A stretch of DNA of 64,000 nt from Pseudomonas helmanticensis (lineage in GTDB: Bacteria; Pseudomonadota; Gammaproteobacteria; Pseudomonadales; Pseudomonadaceae): assembly GCF_900182985.1 (NCBI RefSeq), contig NZ_FXUY01000001.1, forward strand, positions 3,596,001 through 3,660,000, written 5' to 3'. Every line of letters starts with the position of its first letter. Positions within the stretch are counted from its first letter, which is position 1. Shown piece by piece: positions 1 to 9,253 of this stretch. Below the pieces are notes generated by a model. That model had not been told where the DNA came from and ran no database searches. It was given only the letters and a program-made list of their open reading frames with translations. A program made the position numbers and the translations under genes.

Positions 1-11
1 TGACTCATGAA

Positions 12-1079
12 TCAGCCCTGATTGAGCAGTTGACGCAAATCGATCACAGCAGCGTTGGCCCGGGAAATATAGTTGGCCATGACCAGCGAGTGGTTGGCCA
101 ACACGCCGAAGCCGCTGCCGTTAAGAATCATCGGACTCCAGACCGGTTCCTGCGAGGCTTCCAGTTCGCGGATGATCTGACGCACGCTGACCGTGGCGTT
201 CTTCTTCGCCAGTACATCGGCGAAGTCGACTTCGATGGCGCGCAGCAGATGCGAGAGCGCCCAGGCCTGACCGCGTGCTTCGTAGAAGACGTTGTCGATC
301 TGCATCCACGGAGTCTCGACGACTTCTTCGTCAACCTGCGGCACTTCGCCGATGGCCGGTACTTCGGTTTTCAGTGCGGTGTTGAGTTTGACCCGGCCAA
401 CACTGGCCGACAAACGTTGCGACAGCGAACCGAGACGGGTGCCCACATCGCCCAGCCAGTTGTTCAGGTTGTCGGCGCGGGCATAGAACAGCGCGTTCTT
501 TTGAGTAGGGTCGGACAGGCGTGCCTGATAACGGCTCAGGGAGTTGATGCCTTCCTGGTACTCCGACTCACTCGACGGCAGGATCCAGCTCTTGTTGTCG
601 AAGTTGAAACGCGGTTCGGCTTTGGCCAGATCGGCATCTTCCGCCGACTGCGACTGCGAACGGGCGAAGTCTTTGCGCAAGGCGCGGGTCAGGTCACGCA
701 CCTGCACCAGCACGCCGTATTCCCAGCTCGGCGTGTTGTCCATCCACAGGCCTGGCGGGAAGCGGTCGTTGGAAATGTAGCCGCCCGGTTTGTTGAGCAA
801 GGTGCCGGCAACGGTCTTCAGGGTTTCGACCGTGGTGTAGCCGATGACCATCTGCTTGCCTTCTTTCTCGGCAGCCACTTGCGCGTTTTGTGCGACCGGA
901 AACAGCGCCGGCTCTTGGCTCCAGTACCAGCCAAGGCCGATGGTCACCAGCAGATAGAGGCCGATCAGCGTGGCCAAAGCGCGGCTGAACAGCACCCCAC
1001 CGACATAGCTGCGGGTGGCCGACTTGGGCTCGGCGGCACGTTCAGGCGCGCTGCCCGCGCGGTTTTTCCAGTCCAGCAT
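12..1079 (-). CDS. DUF2333 family membrane-anchored protein
   Basis: The 355-residue protein has a short basic cytoplasmic N-terminus, one strong membrane helix at about residues 32-52 and a long hydrophilic, probably periplasmic helical domain. It resembles proteins annotated DUF2333, which are common in pseudomonads and have no established function. The ATG at 1079 follows a purine-rich stretch (AAAGGAT on the minus strand). Codon use is that of a normal high-GC Pseudomonas gene. It is transcribed away from the Hcp cluster start, with a gap of about 140 bp before the next gene. Family assignment is by recall of the sequence pattern, and no enzymatic motif is visible. Confidence 0.85.
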   Translation of the reverse strand: MLDWKNRAGSAPERAAEPKSATRSYVGGVLFSRALATLIGLYLLVTIGLGWYWSQEPALFPVAQNAQVAAEKEGKQMVIGYTTVETLKTVAGTLLNKPGGYISNDRFPPGLWMDNTPSWEYGVLVQVRDLTRALRKDFARSQSQSAEDADLAKAEPRFNFDNKSWILPSSESEYQEGINSLSRYQARLSDPTQKNALFYARADNLNNWLGDVGTRLGSLSQRLSASVGRVKLNTALKTEVPAIGEVPQVDEEVVETPWMQIDNVFYEARGQAWALSHLLRAIEVDFADVLAKKNATVSVRQIIRELEASQEPVWSPMILNGSGFGVLANHSLVMANYISRANAAVIDLRQLLNQG

Positions 1080-1218
1080 GGCGATATCCTTTCAATCACT
1101 TGGGTTCAACGGTTCGACCACAACCATACAACAACGTGCCAAGGCCGGGCACCCGGTATTGGGAGGCTGAGGGAAAACAAGTGGCTGCTGCCCGAGAGCG
1201 AAAGGATAGACGCGCGAT

Positions 1219-1695
1219 TCAGACGTTGAAAATTTTCAGGGAAATCTGCCGGACATCTTCCGGGGTAAATAGATGTGCAATGCCCGCTGCGTCAGTCTTG
1301 CGCTGGCTGGGGACGCCGTCGACCGTTGCGGTGTACGCCTGCTGTGGCAGCGGCTCGCCGGTCATGCTGTCGACCAGACGGTAGATCCGCGGAGTTCGGG
1401 TGGGTTGCGCCGGGGGATTATTCATCAGCTCCAGCACCGCCTGATCGAAGACCGACGCTGCGACAGGCCATTGGCCGAATTCGGCTCGCGATCTGAGCAG
1501 CAGCCAGTCGCCACGCTCGACTTCGCCCAGCACTTCGCTGTCCAGATTGATCATCAAGCCCGATCGCAACTCATCCAGCCCGTCGAGGGGGCAGCGCTCC
1601 AGCAGAGCCTGACAGACGCGCTCCAACGCCTGATCCTGCGGATAGACATGCTGACGATCGGCCTCGCTCAGGTCCGCGTGATAAACCAGCCTCAT
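1219..1695 (-). CDS. Uncharacterised protein, last gene of orphan Hcp cluster
   Basis: This is a hydrophilic protein of 158 residues with no signal peptide or membrane segment. I chose the ATG at 1695 because it overlaps the hcp stop as ATGA; a longer reading to 1755 would run inside hcp. The C-terminal 50 residues (IYRLVDSMTGEPLPQQAYT...) look like the short beta-rich carbohydrate-binding or Ig-like segment often seen in type VI-associated proteins. Translational coupling to hcp suggests a role linked to Hcp, such as effector, adaptor or chaperone. I do not recognise a named family. Confidence 0.75.
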   Translation of the reverse strand: MRLVYHADLSEADRQHVYPQDQALERVCQALLERCPLDGLDELRSGLMINLDSEVLGEVERGDWLLLRSRAEFGQWPVAASVFDQAVLELMNNPPAQPTRTPRIYRLVDSMTGEPLPQQAYTATVDGVPSQRKTDAAGIAHLFTPEDVRQISLKIFNV

Positions 1696-2198
1696 CCCTG
1701 GCCCTCGCCTTGCCATTCGTCGGAACCCATCGTCCGGCTGACTTCGTGGCGCCAATAGATACGCCGATAGCGGAAATGGATTTTCTCCAATTGCGTGAGA
1801 TGAGCAGTGTCGGGGTCCTGGCAGTGCGGCATCAGTATTTCAGCACCAACGATCACCGCGTCTTCCAGTTCCATCGTGTAGAAGTGTTCCTGAACACCTT
1901 GAGCCGAGGTACGAAACCACTCCACCCGGCATTGGCTCAGCAGCTCGCCGGAACACAGCGCGGTATTGATCAGCGGTGAGGCCTTGTCGATGGTCTTGGT
2001 GACGATCAGCGGCTTATGCATCCGCCGCCCCGCCCCGGCGTTCTTCGGCACAAAAATCCCGTGGCTCAAGGCCTGAATCATGATCTTGTCCTCACGCCCG
2101 CTCTGGTAGCTGTTGCCCACTGACGCCTCGGTAAAAGCGCCGGCACTGATCAGGCCCTGTCGGCTGCCGTGGAGGGTCATGAAGGCAGGGATGGGCAT
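1692..2198 (-). CDS. hcp: Hcp family type VI secretion tube protein
   Basis: The 168-residue length is normal for Hcp, the hexameric ring protein that stacks into the type VI secretion tube and can carry effectors in its lumen. The N-terminus MPIPAFMTLHGSRQGLIS, the central RRMHKPLIVTKTIDKASP and the following SPLINTALCSGE block match the Hcp1-type family. The ATG at 2198 has a good ribosome site (GGAGC, 6 bases upstream). It overlaps the preceding gene by about 20 bases. No other type VI structural gene (tssB/C, clpV, vgrG) is nearby, so this is an orphan hcp copy that would rely on an apparatus encoded elsewhere. Confidence 0.93.
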   Translation of the reverse strand: MPIPAFMTLHGSRQGLISAGAFTEASVGNSYQSGREDKIMIQALSHGIFVPKNAGAGRRMHKPLIVTKTIDKASPLINTALCSGELLSQCRVEWFRTSAQGVQEHFYTMELEDAVIVGAEILMPHCQDPDTAHLTQLEKIHFRYRRIYWRHEVSRTMGSDEWQGEGQG

Positions 2199-2893
2199 GG
2201 GGTGGCTCCTTTTTTGGGTTGGGGTGGGGGGGAATGGTGAGGTTCGAAGCGACGTTCGTCTTCTTCAAACAGCCGCCACGCTTCACCGATATCAAGAGTG
2301 ATGAGATAGCGCTCCTGGTCGAGATGCCGGGAGTCTCTGAATCGCGCCAATATCAGCATCACTTGATACTTGTCACCGGCCTGCCAATAGGCATGTCCTT
2401 GGAGCACCCCTGGTCTGAGATAGGCCCGCCACTCGGGCGTATCAGCAATGGTGGGATAGCGCCGGGTTCCCACCGGCCTCCAGCCTTTTGCGCACCATTG
2501 GGCCTGCAGGTCGAGAACAACTTTCATGGCATCATCGATCAGCAACGGCTCTATTTGTGGGGACATGCGGATGTCATCGACCACGTTGTCGTTGAAACCT
2601 ACCGACAAAAACCGCGCAAGAGGCGTCTCGAAACCGTACTGCGAATCGACCAAGCGCAAACGCGCATCCGTCTTCGGAATGCCGCCCCAGACGTGACCCC
2701 GGATTAGTGGACTAAAAGGGGCCGTTGAGTGTTCGCTCATATTTTCATAAGTTCCTCCCAGCTCCAGAGCGATCACGGGGTCATCCCATAATGGTTGCGT
2801 CAACCGGTGCGCGACGGCCAATGCCAAAACGGCACAAGGCACCAGCCACGCCCAACATCGCCGTTTGGACAAAGCGATACGCCAGGTCATCAA
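2177..2893 (-). CDS. Membrane-anchored hypothetical protein of the Hcp cluster
   Basis: The 238-residue protein has an N-terminal membrane helix at about residues 12-30 (WAWLVPCAVLALAVAH) followed by a soluble, Trp-rich domain that should lie in the periplasm. The start overlaps the stop of the upstream gene by four bases (ATGA), and its end overlaps hcp, so the four genes form one unit. A periplasm-facing, single-helix protein encoded next to a candidate effector fits a type VI immunity protein. That role is inferred from arrangement only; no family is recognised. Confidence 0.72.
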   Translation of the reverse strand: MMTWRIALSKRRCWAWLVPCAVLALAVAHRLTQPLWDDPVIALELGGTYENMSEHSTAPFSPLIRGHVWGGIPKTDARLRLVDSQYGFETPLARFLSVGFNDNVVDDIRMSPQIEPLLIDDAMKVVLDLQAQWCAKGWRPVGTRRYPTIADTPEWRAYLRPGVLQGHAYWQAGDKYQVMLILARFRDSRHLDQERYLITLDIGEAWRLFEEDERRFEPHHSPPPQPKKGATPCPSLPS

Positions 2894-4038
2894 GTGCCCT
2901 CCATGGCGGCGATTTCACTTATGGACTGCGCCAATGAATCTCTATTCTCGTCATTGAGCATGTGGTCAAAACGAGCTGCCGCCCGGAGCACGAACTCCAT
3001 TCGCTGATCAATGTCGGACAAATCTGCGAGTGGATAACGACTAAAACTGATCGTCCGTCCGCCATCGGCCCGCTGGCATTGACTGGTCATCGTCAACTCT
3101 ATGGCCTGCGCAACGCCGGAAGGAAAACCAGTAACGAAAGAAAGATGGTTGCCACGTAACAGGGTTACCAGATGGCGATTTTCGTAAATGGTCGGCTGAA
3201 GAATGTTTCGCTGCTCATGTCTCGCCAAATGTTCCACACTTTGGGCAATATTCCCTGCGTCTATAGCCTCAAAAGCTTTTCTAATTTCTTCAAAATCTTT
3301 CCCAAACCCAAGCGTTTCCTGCCCCACCGGCCAAAGCACAGGAAACTTCGCGTGCCCATAAATCTGTTTTCTCGTTTCCAAACACCTCTTCAACTCCCCC
3401 AACCCACGCACCGCATAAAACTGATGCAAAGGATAAACATCCAGAAACAGCGTGGTATTACCCATCGCCATCATCTCGTAGACATGCTGGAACTGTTGCT
3501 GCACCAATGACAGCTCTTCGCCGCTGGCGCGAAAATCCACGGACGGCACGGGATTACGCGCCTGCGCCTTTTCGTATTCCCGCAAGTCTTCGGCCTGCTC
3601 GGGCATTTTTCCCGGTGTCAGCAATCCGGACTCACGTCGCCCTTCGCGCATTCGCTGGCGCGCTTCGTGCTCTTCGCGGATACGTTCGATGCTTTCAGCG
3701 GCATGGAGCAATCCACAGCCCACCTGCTTGGAAGCGAACGCCGCCAAACCGGCCCACTGAAAACGTTTGTCGTGTTGCCAGAGTCGGGCATAAGCAGCGT
3801 TGATCGCCCGGTTGCGTTTGACCGGGTCGGCTATAAAGACGCCCTCGGGCGCAACGATTTCCTCGGCCTGGCGCTGATACTCGCGCCACAGGCACTGGCA
3901 GGTGAGCACCGGTACCTCGGTCACGCGCACTTTCTCGCCATACAGCAACTCTTCACTGCATTCACAATCGGCTACGGGCACGGTGCTGTGGTTAAGGCGT
4001 TGTTCATCGCTGGCATGCTCGTTGAAACACTGGCTCAT
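2890..4038 (-). CDS. Cys-rich DUF2515-like protein, candidate type VI effector
   Basis: The protein has 382 residues when started at the ATG at 4038 (MSQCFNEHASDEQ). A longer reading begins at a TTG at 4167 and lacks support. It has no signal peptide and no membrane helix. The N-terminal part has closely spaced cysteines (DCEC, CQCLW), and the middle contains ASKQVGCGLLHAAE and TTLFLDVYPLHQFY. I recall similar pseudomonad proteins annotated DUF2515, always near hcp-like genes, but the name is not certain. It is first in the hcp operon and overlaps the membrane protein gene by four bases. An effector role is plausible but unproven. Confidence 0.75.
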   Translation of the reverse strand: MSQCFNEHASDEQRLNHSTVPVADCECSEELLYGEKVRVTEVPVLTCQCLWREYQRQAEEIVAPEGVFIADPVKRNRAINAAYARLWQHDKRFQWAGLAAFASKQVGCGLLHAAESIERIREEHEARQRMREGRRESGLLTPGKMPEQAEDLREYEKAQARNPVPSVDFRASGEELSLVQQQFQHVYEMMAMGNTTLFLDVYPLHQFYAVRGLGELKRCLETRKQIYGHAKFPVLWPVGQETLGFGKDFEEIRKAFEAIDAGNIAQSVEHLARHEQRNILQPTIYENRHLVTLLRGNHLSFVTGFPSGVAQAIELTMTSQCQRADGGRTISFSRYPLADLSDIDQRMEFVLRAAARFDHMLNDENRDSLAQSISEIAAMEGT

Positions 4039-4359
4039 GTCGGGCGCAAAGCCTATAGGGGAATCCCTGAACCCTACCAAGCAAAACCCGCTGTGAAACC
4101 GCCTCGACGAAAAATCAGAAAGCCCTGTCAGACGATGTCTCTCAATGACTGCGAAGCTTCCTCTCAAATGACAGGAAACATCCCAAAGCCCCCGAAGGCC
4201 GGGGACTTCACCGACGAACAGGTCAAAAACAAAACCAATCGGTCAGAAACTGAATTGTGTCGCACTGCAGATTATTGACGTACGACACTCGTCTAAGGGA
4301 AAAGAGGTGCTAGCATAGAGCCACCAGTCGATCTCAGCAGCCTAACTAGTAGTCAGGAT
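4039..4359. other. Intergenic region between divergent hcp cluster and gcbA
   Basis: About 320 bases carry no convincing gene. The region must hold the promoters of both divergent units. An imperfect hairpin, AAGCCCCCGAAGGCCGGGGACTT, lies near 4187-4210, with a one-base bulge and no T-run. No binding site could be assigned with confidence. Confidence 0.6.
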
Positions 4360-6030
4360 ATGACCGAGCCAGAAGACCCCAGCCGTGAGCGTCTCAAGCA
4401 CCACTTTGCCCAGCGGGTAATTCATCAGGCACGTCAGATTCTTGAGATATGGCAGCGCCTGCAACGCAGTGAATGGTCCACCGTCGACCTCGCCGAACTG
4501 AGCGAGGCCAACCTGCGCCTGCTGCGTTTTGCCGAGCGTTTCGAACAGCCCGAACACACCCAGCTCGCGCATCACATCAGCCAATCGCTGGAAGCGGTGG
4601 ACGCCAATCGCGGCCGTCTCAGCAGCGGCCTGATCACCGACCTCAATCGCTTGATGCAGCGTTTGTCGCGCACCGGCCTGCGGCATGGCGATCAACTCGA
4701 CCAGACTTTCCTGCCACCGCTGCGCAAACCGATCTACGTGATGTTGCAAGATCATGACCGTGCCGAACGGCTGGCCAAGCAACTGGAGTTCTTCGGCCTC
4801 ACCGCGCAGGCTCTCGACAGTGTCGCGGCGTTTCGCTCATCGATGGTCGAGCGCTTGCCCGCCGCGATTGTCATGGACGTGGATTTCAGCGGTGCCGGCA
4901 TCGGCCTGAAACTCGCCGCCGAAGCCCAGGTCGGTCTGGATGAACCGCTGCCATTGCTGTTCTTCAGCCTGCACGAAACCGACACCCCGACCCGTCTCGC
5001 CGCCGTGCGCGCCGGTGGCCAGGAGTTCCTCACCGGCACCCTCGAAGCGTCGAGCCTGCTGGAAAAGATCGAAGTCCTCACCTGCGTCGCCCAGTACGAA
5101 CCTTATAAAGTGTTGATCATCGACGACTCGCGTGCGCAGGCCTTGCACACCGAGCGCCTGCTCAACAGCGCCGGCATCGTCACCCGCACCTTGATCGAAC
5201 CGATTCAGGCGATGGCCGAACTGGCGGATTTCCAGCCCGACCTGATCATCCTCGACATGTACATGCCAGCCTGCACCGGCACTGAACTGGCCAAGGTGAT
5301 TCGTCACAACGACCGATATGTCAGCGTGCCGATCATCTACCTGTCGGCCGAGGACGATCTGGACAAGCAGCTCGATGCGATGAGCGAAGGCGGCGACGAC
5401 TTCCTGACCAAACCGATCAAGCCGCGTCATCTGATCACTACCGTGCGCAACCGCGCCGCCCGCGCGCGCAATCTGAAAGCACGGATGGTCCGCGACAGCC
5501 TCACCGGCCTGTACAACCACACGCACATTCTGCAATTGCTCGAAGACTGCTCGTTCCGCGCCCGCCGCGAGAGCAAGCCGTTGAGCTTTGCGATGCTCGA
5601 CATCGACCACTTCAAACGGGTTAATGACAGCCATGGTCACCCGATGGGCGATCGCGTGATCAAGAGCCTCGCACTGTTTCTCAAGCAGCGTTTGCGCAAG
5701 ACCGACTTCATCGGCCGCTATGGCGGTGAAGAGTTCGCTATCGTCATGCCCGACACCGATATAGAAGCTGCGCACAAAGTGCTCGACGAGATCCGCCAGC
5801 GTTTCGCCGAGATTCATTACCCGGCGCAGCCGCAGGACTTGTGGTGCACCTTCAGCGCCGGCGTGGTGGAAATGCACGACGACTGCGACAGCCTGATGAT
5901 GGCCAGTCAGGCCGATGAGGCGCTGTACCGCGCCAAGGGGGCCGGGCGCAATCGCGTGCAAGCTGCGCGGGAATCAAAGCAAAGTGCCACTTTTTCATCG
6001 GATTCCACCGATTCGGTCATAACCCTGTAA
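4360..6030 (+). CDS. gcbA: Diguanylate cyclase with two receiver domains (GcbA/AdcA type)
   Basis: The 556-residue protein makes c-di-GMP from GTP. Its order is an N-terminal helical region (1-115), a degenerate receiver-like domain (about 124-240), a complete receiver domain (about 250-367; acidic pair D255/D256, phosphoacceptor D299 in LIILDMYMP, K351) and a GGDEF domain. The active site is GGEEF at 455-459, with an RxxD inhibitory site (R446-D449) five residues ahead, so product inhibition is expected. Architecture and position before aroQ-accBC match PA4843/GcbA, which promotes early surface attachment in P. fluorescens. The chemoreceptor gene follows after 51 bases. Confidence 0.9.
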   Translation: MTEPEDPSRERLKHHFAQRVIHQARQILEIWQRLQRSEWSTVDLAELSEANLRLLRFAERFEQPEHTQLAHHISQSLEAVDANRGRLSSGLITDLNRLMQRLSRTGLRHGDQLDQTFLPPLRKPIYVMLQDHDRAERLAKQLEFFGLTAQALDSVAAFRSSMVERLPAAIVMDVDFSGAGIGLKLAAEAQVGLDEPLPLLFFSLHETDTPTRLAAVRAGGQEFLTGTLEASSLLEKIEVLTCVAQYEPYKVLIIDDSRAQALHTERLLNSAGIVTRTLIEPIQAMAELADFQPDLIILDMYMPACTGTELAKVIRHNDRYVSVPIIYLSAEDDLDKQLDAMSEGGDDFLTKPIKPRHLITTVRNRAARARNLKARMVRDSLTGLYNHTHILQLLEDCSFRARRESKPLSFAMLDIDHFKRVNDSHGHPMGDRVIKSLALFLKQRLRKTDFIGRYGGEEFAIVMPDTDIEAAHKVLDEIRQRFAEIHYPAQPQDLWCTFSAGVVEMHDDCDSLMMASQADEALYRAKGAGRNRVQAARESKQSATFSSDSTDSVITL

Positions 6031-6081
6031 CAGAACCGCAATAAATTCAGGCGCTTACCATTTCTGCCGTTGGTAGCCGTC

Positions 6082-8028
6082 ATGCGCCTGAAGTTGCTCA
6101 CCAATCTCAATACGCTGCTGCTGGTCGCCGTGTGCCTCGCACTCGGCGCCACGCTGTGGTGGTCGCAAAAAGCCCTCGAACGCCCGTACCTGTTGATGGA
6201 ACGCTATCTGGGGTTGTCGCAGCAATTTCAGAACGAGGTCGCACGCAACGTCGAGGATTACCTCGCCAGCGGCGACGCCTTGCGCCTGAGTAGCGCCAGT
6301 CAGGCCATCGACGGCTTGCGCAAAGAACTCGGCGAACTGCCGCCGGCGCTGGCCGACACCCTGCGCCCGAGCCTGACGAGCCTGGATGAATTCAGCAAAA
6401 CCGACTTGCTCGCGGCCGGCAAACTGGCCGGTGATCCGCAGGCCTTGCTGTTGCAGGCCGAGCGGGAATTGAGCGCAAGTCTTGATCAGCTCAGCACTTA
6501 TGCCAACGGTAACGCGGTTTATCTGGCGCCGCTGCTCGCCGCATCGCAGCATTTGGGCAAACTGTCGCTGGCACGGGACAAATTGGTCAGCAGCGGGCGC
6601 AGCGAACTGGCGGCCGACGTTGAGCGCGAGGTCACCCACATCCGCTCGCAGGCTCAAGCGATTGATGCCCTGCCCCTGCTCGGCGTCGTGACCAAAAGCG
6701 AATCGGGCAGCGACGATTTCGCGGCGATGATGGGCATCGAGAACACCGAAAAAGCCGTTGCTGAAGACGCCGGCGTCGGCCTCAAGCGTGAACTCAACAG
6801 CTTGCTCGGACGTTATCCGGCGGAGCTTGAGCGCACCCGCGATCAGATTCAGAAACGCACTGACCTCAGCGCCGCCACCCACCAGAAAATCGCCGCGGTG
6901 CAGCAAGCTATTGCTGGACTGGAGCCGGTGGTTCGCGCCCAACACGGGCAAATTCAAGGCGAAGTGCGCTTGATGCAAGGTGTGATGATCGGCTTGATTC
7001 TGCTGATTGCGTTGCTGATCGACACCTTGCAGCGGCGGCTGGCCCGTACGCTGACCAATCTCGCTCCGGCACTGTCGACCTGGGCCGAAGGCGATTTCAG
7101 CCGCGATATTCACTTGGGCAAGACCAACCGCGAACTGCACGACATTGAAGCCTCGCTCAACCGCTTGCGCGCCTATCTGGTGGATCTGGTCGGGACGATT
7201 CGTGGCAACGCCGAACAAGTCGCGGGCAGCAGCCGCACCCTTGCCGAACTGAGTAATGACCTGCACAGCGGTGCCGAGCACCAGGCCGGTGACACCGCGT
7301 TGATCCGCGATTCCCTCGGCGAACTCGAAGCGACAATCCAACAGGTTGCCGGCGATGCGCAGCAGGCGGCGGATGCCAGCCGTCATGCCGGACTGGCCGT
7401 CGAGCATGGCCAGACCGTTATTGGCCAAAGCCTGACTGGCCTGCACGCGCTGGTTGGTGAGGTTCAGGGCAACGCGCAAATGATCGAGCATCTGGCCGAG
7501 GAGTCAGCGACCATCGGCGGCGTGCTGACGGTGATTCGCTCGATTGCCGACCAGACCAATCTGCTGGCACTCAACGCGGCGATTGAAGCGGCGCGTGCCG
7601 GGGAAATGGGTCGTGGTTTTGCCGTGGTGGCCGAGGAAGTGCGCTCACTGGCACAACGCACCGCTGGCGCGACCGCCGAGATTCAGGCGCTGATTGCCGG
7701 CCTGCAAACCGCCGCCCGGCAATCGGTGGAAGGCATGCGTGCGCAGGTCGAGCACGCCGAAGCCACGGCCAATCAGGCGCAAGCGGCGGACGGTGCGCTG
7801 GATAAAATCGTCGGGGCGATCCAGACCATTTCCGACACGGCGGTGCGCATTGCCGACGTGACGGCGCAGCAGAGTAGCGCGGTCAGCGAGATCCGTGATC
7901 ACAGCGAGCGGATTCATCAGTTGGGTGGGGATAACTTGCTGCGGATCGGTCGAGGGCGCGAACAAGGCGAGAACTTGCTGGTACTCGGCGGCCAACTGCA
8001 TACAGCCGTACAAGCCTTCCGCGTCTGA
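6082..8028 (+). CDS. Methyl-accepting chemotaxis protein (CtpL-like)
   Basis: The 648-residue receptor has membrane helices at about 8-26 and 300-320 enclosing a roughly 270-residue all-helical periplasmic sensor. A HAMP segment and a cytoplasmic signalling domain follow. The conserved hairpin tip (about 487-520) reads [20 protein letters not shown] followed by [12 protein letters not shown]. The ATG at 6082 is preferred over an upstream TTG. Position next to gcbA matches PA4844 (ctpL), a receptor for phosphate taxis. Orthology of the ligand domain cannot be proved by eye, so the ligand is left open. A REP pair follows immediately. Confidence 0.9.
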   Translation: MRLKLLTNLNTLLLVAVCLALGATLWWSQKALERPYLLMERYLGLSQQFQNEVARNVEDYLASGDALRLSSASQAIDGLRKELGELPPALADTLRPSLTSLDEFSKTDLLAAGKLAGDPQALLLQAERELSASLDQLSTYANGNAVYLAPLLAASQHLGKLSLARDKLVSSGRSELAADVEREVTHIRSQAQAIDALPLLGVVTKSESGSDDFAAMMGIENTEKAVAEDAGVGLKRELNSLLGRYPAELERTRDQIQKRTDLSAATHQKIAAVQQAIAGLEPVVRAQHGQIQGEVRLMQGVMIGLILLIALLIDTLQRRLARTLTNLAPALSTWAEGDFSRDIHLGKTNRELHDIEASLNRLRAYLVDLVGTIRGNAEQVAGSSRTLAELSNDLHSGAEHQAGDTALIRDSLGELEATIQQVAGDAQQAADASRHAGLAVEHGQTVIGQSLTGLHALVGEVQGNAQMIEHLAEESATIGGVLTVIRSIADQTNLLALNAAIEAARAGEMGRGFAVVAEEVRSLAQRTAGATAEIQALIAGLQTAARQSVEGMRAQVEHAEATANQAQAADGALDKIVGAIQTISDTAVRIADVTAQQSSAVSEIRDHSERIHQLGGDNLLRIGRGREQGENLLVLGGQLHTAVQAFRV

Positions 8029-8035
8029 CGAAAAT

Positions 8036-8120
8036 CCCTGTAGGAGCTGCCAAAGGCTGCGATCTTTTAATCTTGCTTATAAAAATCAAAAGATCGCAGC
8101 CTTCGGCAGCTCCTACAGGG
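8036..8120. repeat. REP-like inverted pair (family A)
   Basis: Two copies of the pseudomonad element GTAGGAGCTGCC(G/A)AAGGCTGCGATCTTTT face each other around a 15-20 base AT-rich centre, so transcribed RNA folds into one long hairpin. It begins CCCTGTAGGAG and ends CTCCTACAGGG. It sits just 3' of the chemoreceptor stop and may act as a terminator or mRNA stabiliser. Confidence 0.93.
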
Positions 8121-8276
8121 ATTGCCGCAAATGACCGGATTCAGAAACTCGGTCACATATTTTGCGCAAACATCGCCCATCGTGCTGGCTATTGCATAGA
8201 ACTGGACAGTCACAAAGTCTTTGCGGCATAGTCGCCGGGTTCTGACGAATGCTCATTGATAACAAGGACTACGCAG

Positions 8277-8729
8277 ATGGCAACCCTCCTGGTGCTGCAC
8301 GGCCCCAACCTGAACCTGCTCGGCACCCGCGAACCCGGCACCTACGGTTCAACGACCCTGGCGCAGATCAATCAGGATCTGGAGCGCCGCGCCCGTGAAG
8401 CCGGCCATCATCTGCTGTATCTGCAAAGCAATGCCGAGTACGAATTGATCGATCGCATCCACGCTGCGCGCGGCGAAGGTGTCGATTTCATCCTGATCAA
8501 TCCAGCGGCTTTTACACACACAAGTGTCGCATTACGTGACGCGTTGCTGGGAGTGAGCATCCCATTCATCGAAGTGCATTTGTCCAACGTGCACAAACGC
8601 GAACCTTTCCGCCATCACTCTTACTTCTCCGACGTAGCGGTGGGAGTGATCTGCGGCCTTGGCGCCAGCGGTTACCGACTGGCCCTGGAGGCTGCACTAG
8701 AACAGCTTGAAACACCGGCAACGACTTGA
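8277..8729 (+). CDS. aroQ: 3-dehydroquinate dehydratase, type II
   Basis: The 150-residue protein catalyses dehydration of 3-dehydroquinate to 3-dehydroshikimate in the shikimate pathway. It shows the type II signature: [14 protein letters not shown] with R18 and catalytic Y23, [15 protein letters not shown]75 in LINPAAFTH, catalytic H101 in EVHLSN, and R108. Length is standard for this dodecameric enzyme. The ATG at 8277 has an AAGGA ribosome site; an in-frame ATT/TTG-type extension to 8256 is not needed. It lies just ahead of accBC, as in other pseudomonads. Confidence 0.97.
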   Translation: MATLLVLHGPNLNLLGTREPGTYGSTTLAQINQDLERRAREAGHHLLYLQSNAEYELIDRIHAARGEGVDFILINPAAFTHTSVALRDALLGVSIPFIEVHLSNVHKREPFRHHSYFSDVAVGVICGLGASGYRLALEAALEQLETPATT

Positions 8730-8777
8730 ACTACAAGCGTTAAGCGCCCCTGACCGACCCTTGGGAGTTGATGATTC

Positions 8778-9236
8778 ATGGATATCCGTAAAGTTAAGAA
8801 ATTGATCGAATTGCTGGAAGAGTCCGGCATCGACGAGCTCGAGATCAAGGAAGGCGAAGAGTCCGTACGCATCAGCCGTCACAGCAAGACCCCGGCTCAG
8901 CAGTACTACGCGCCGGCTCCGATGCAAGCACCGGCCGCTGCGCCTGTTGCTGCTCCGGTTGCTGCTGCAGCCCCTGCTGCCGCTGCTGCTCCAGCGCTGA
9001 ACGGCACTGTTGCCCGTTCGCCGATGGTCGGCACGTTCTACCGTAAATCTTCGCCAACCTCGCCGTCCTTCGTTGAAGTCGGCCAGACCGTGAAGAAAGG
9101 CGACACTCTGTGCATCGTCGAAGCCATGAAGATGATGAACCACATCGAAGCTGAAACCAGCGGTGTGATCGAGTCCATCCTCGTCGAAGACGGCCAGCCG
9201 GTTGAGTACGACCAACCGCTGTTCACCATCGTTTGA
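8778..9236 (+). CDS. accB: Biotin carboxyl carrier protein of acetyl-CoA carboxylase
   Basis: The 152-residue carrier has an N-terminal dimerisation segment, a flexible Ala/Pro-rich hinge (about 45-73) and a biotinyl domain. The biotin attachment site is K118 in VEAMKMM. It shuttles carboxybiotin between AccC and the carboxyltransferase AccAD in fatty acid synthesis. It is separated from accC by 17 bases and surely cotranscribed with it. The start ATG at 8778 follows GGGAG. Confidence 0.98.
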   Translation: MDIRKVKKLIELLEESGIDELEIKEGEESVRISRHSKTPAQQYYAPAPMQAPAAAPVAAPVAAAAPAAAAAPALNGTVARSPMVGTFYRKSSPTSPSFVEVGQTVKKGDTLCIVEAMKMMNHIEAETSGVIESILVEDGQPVEYDQPLFTIV

Positions 9237-9253
9237 ACTGCGGAGAGCCTTTG

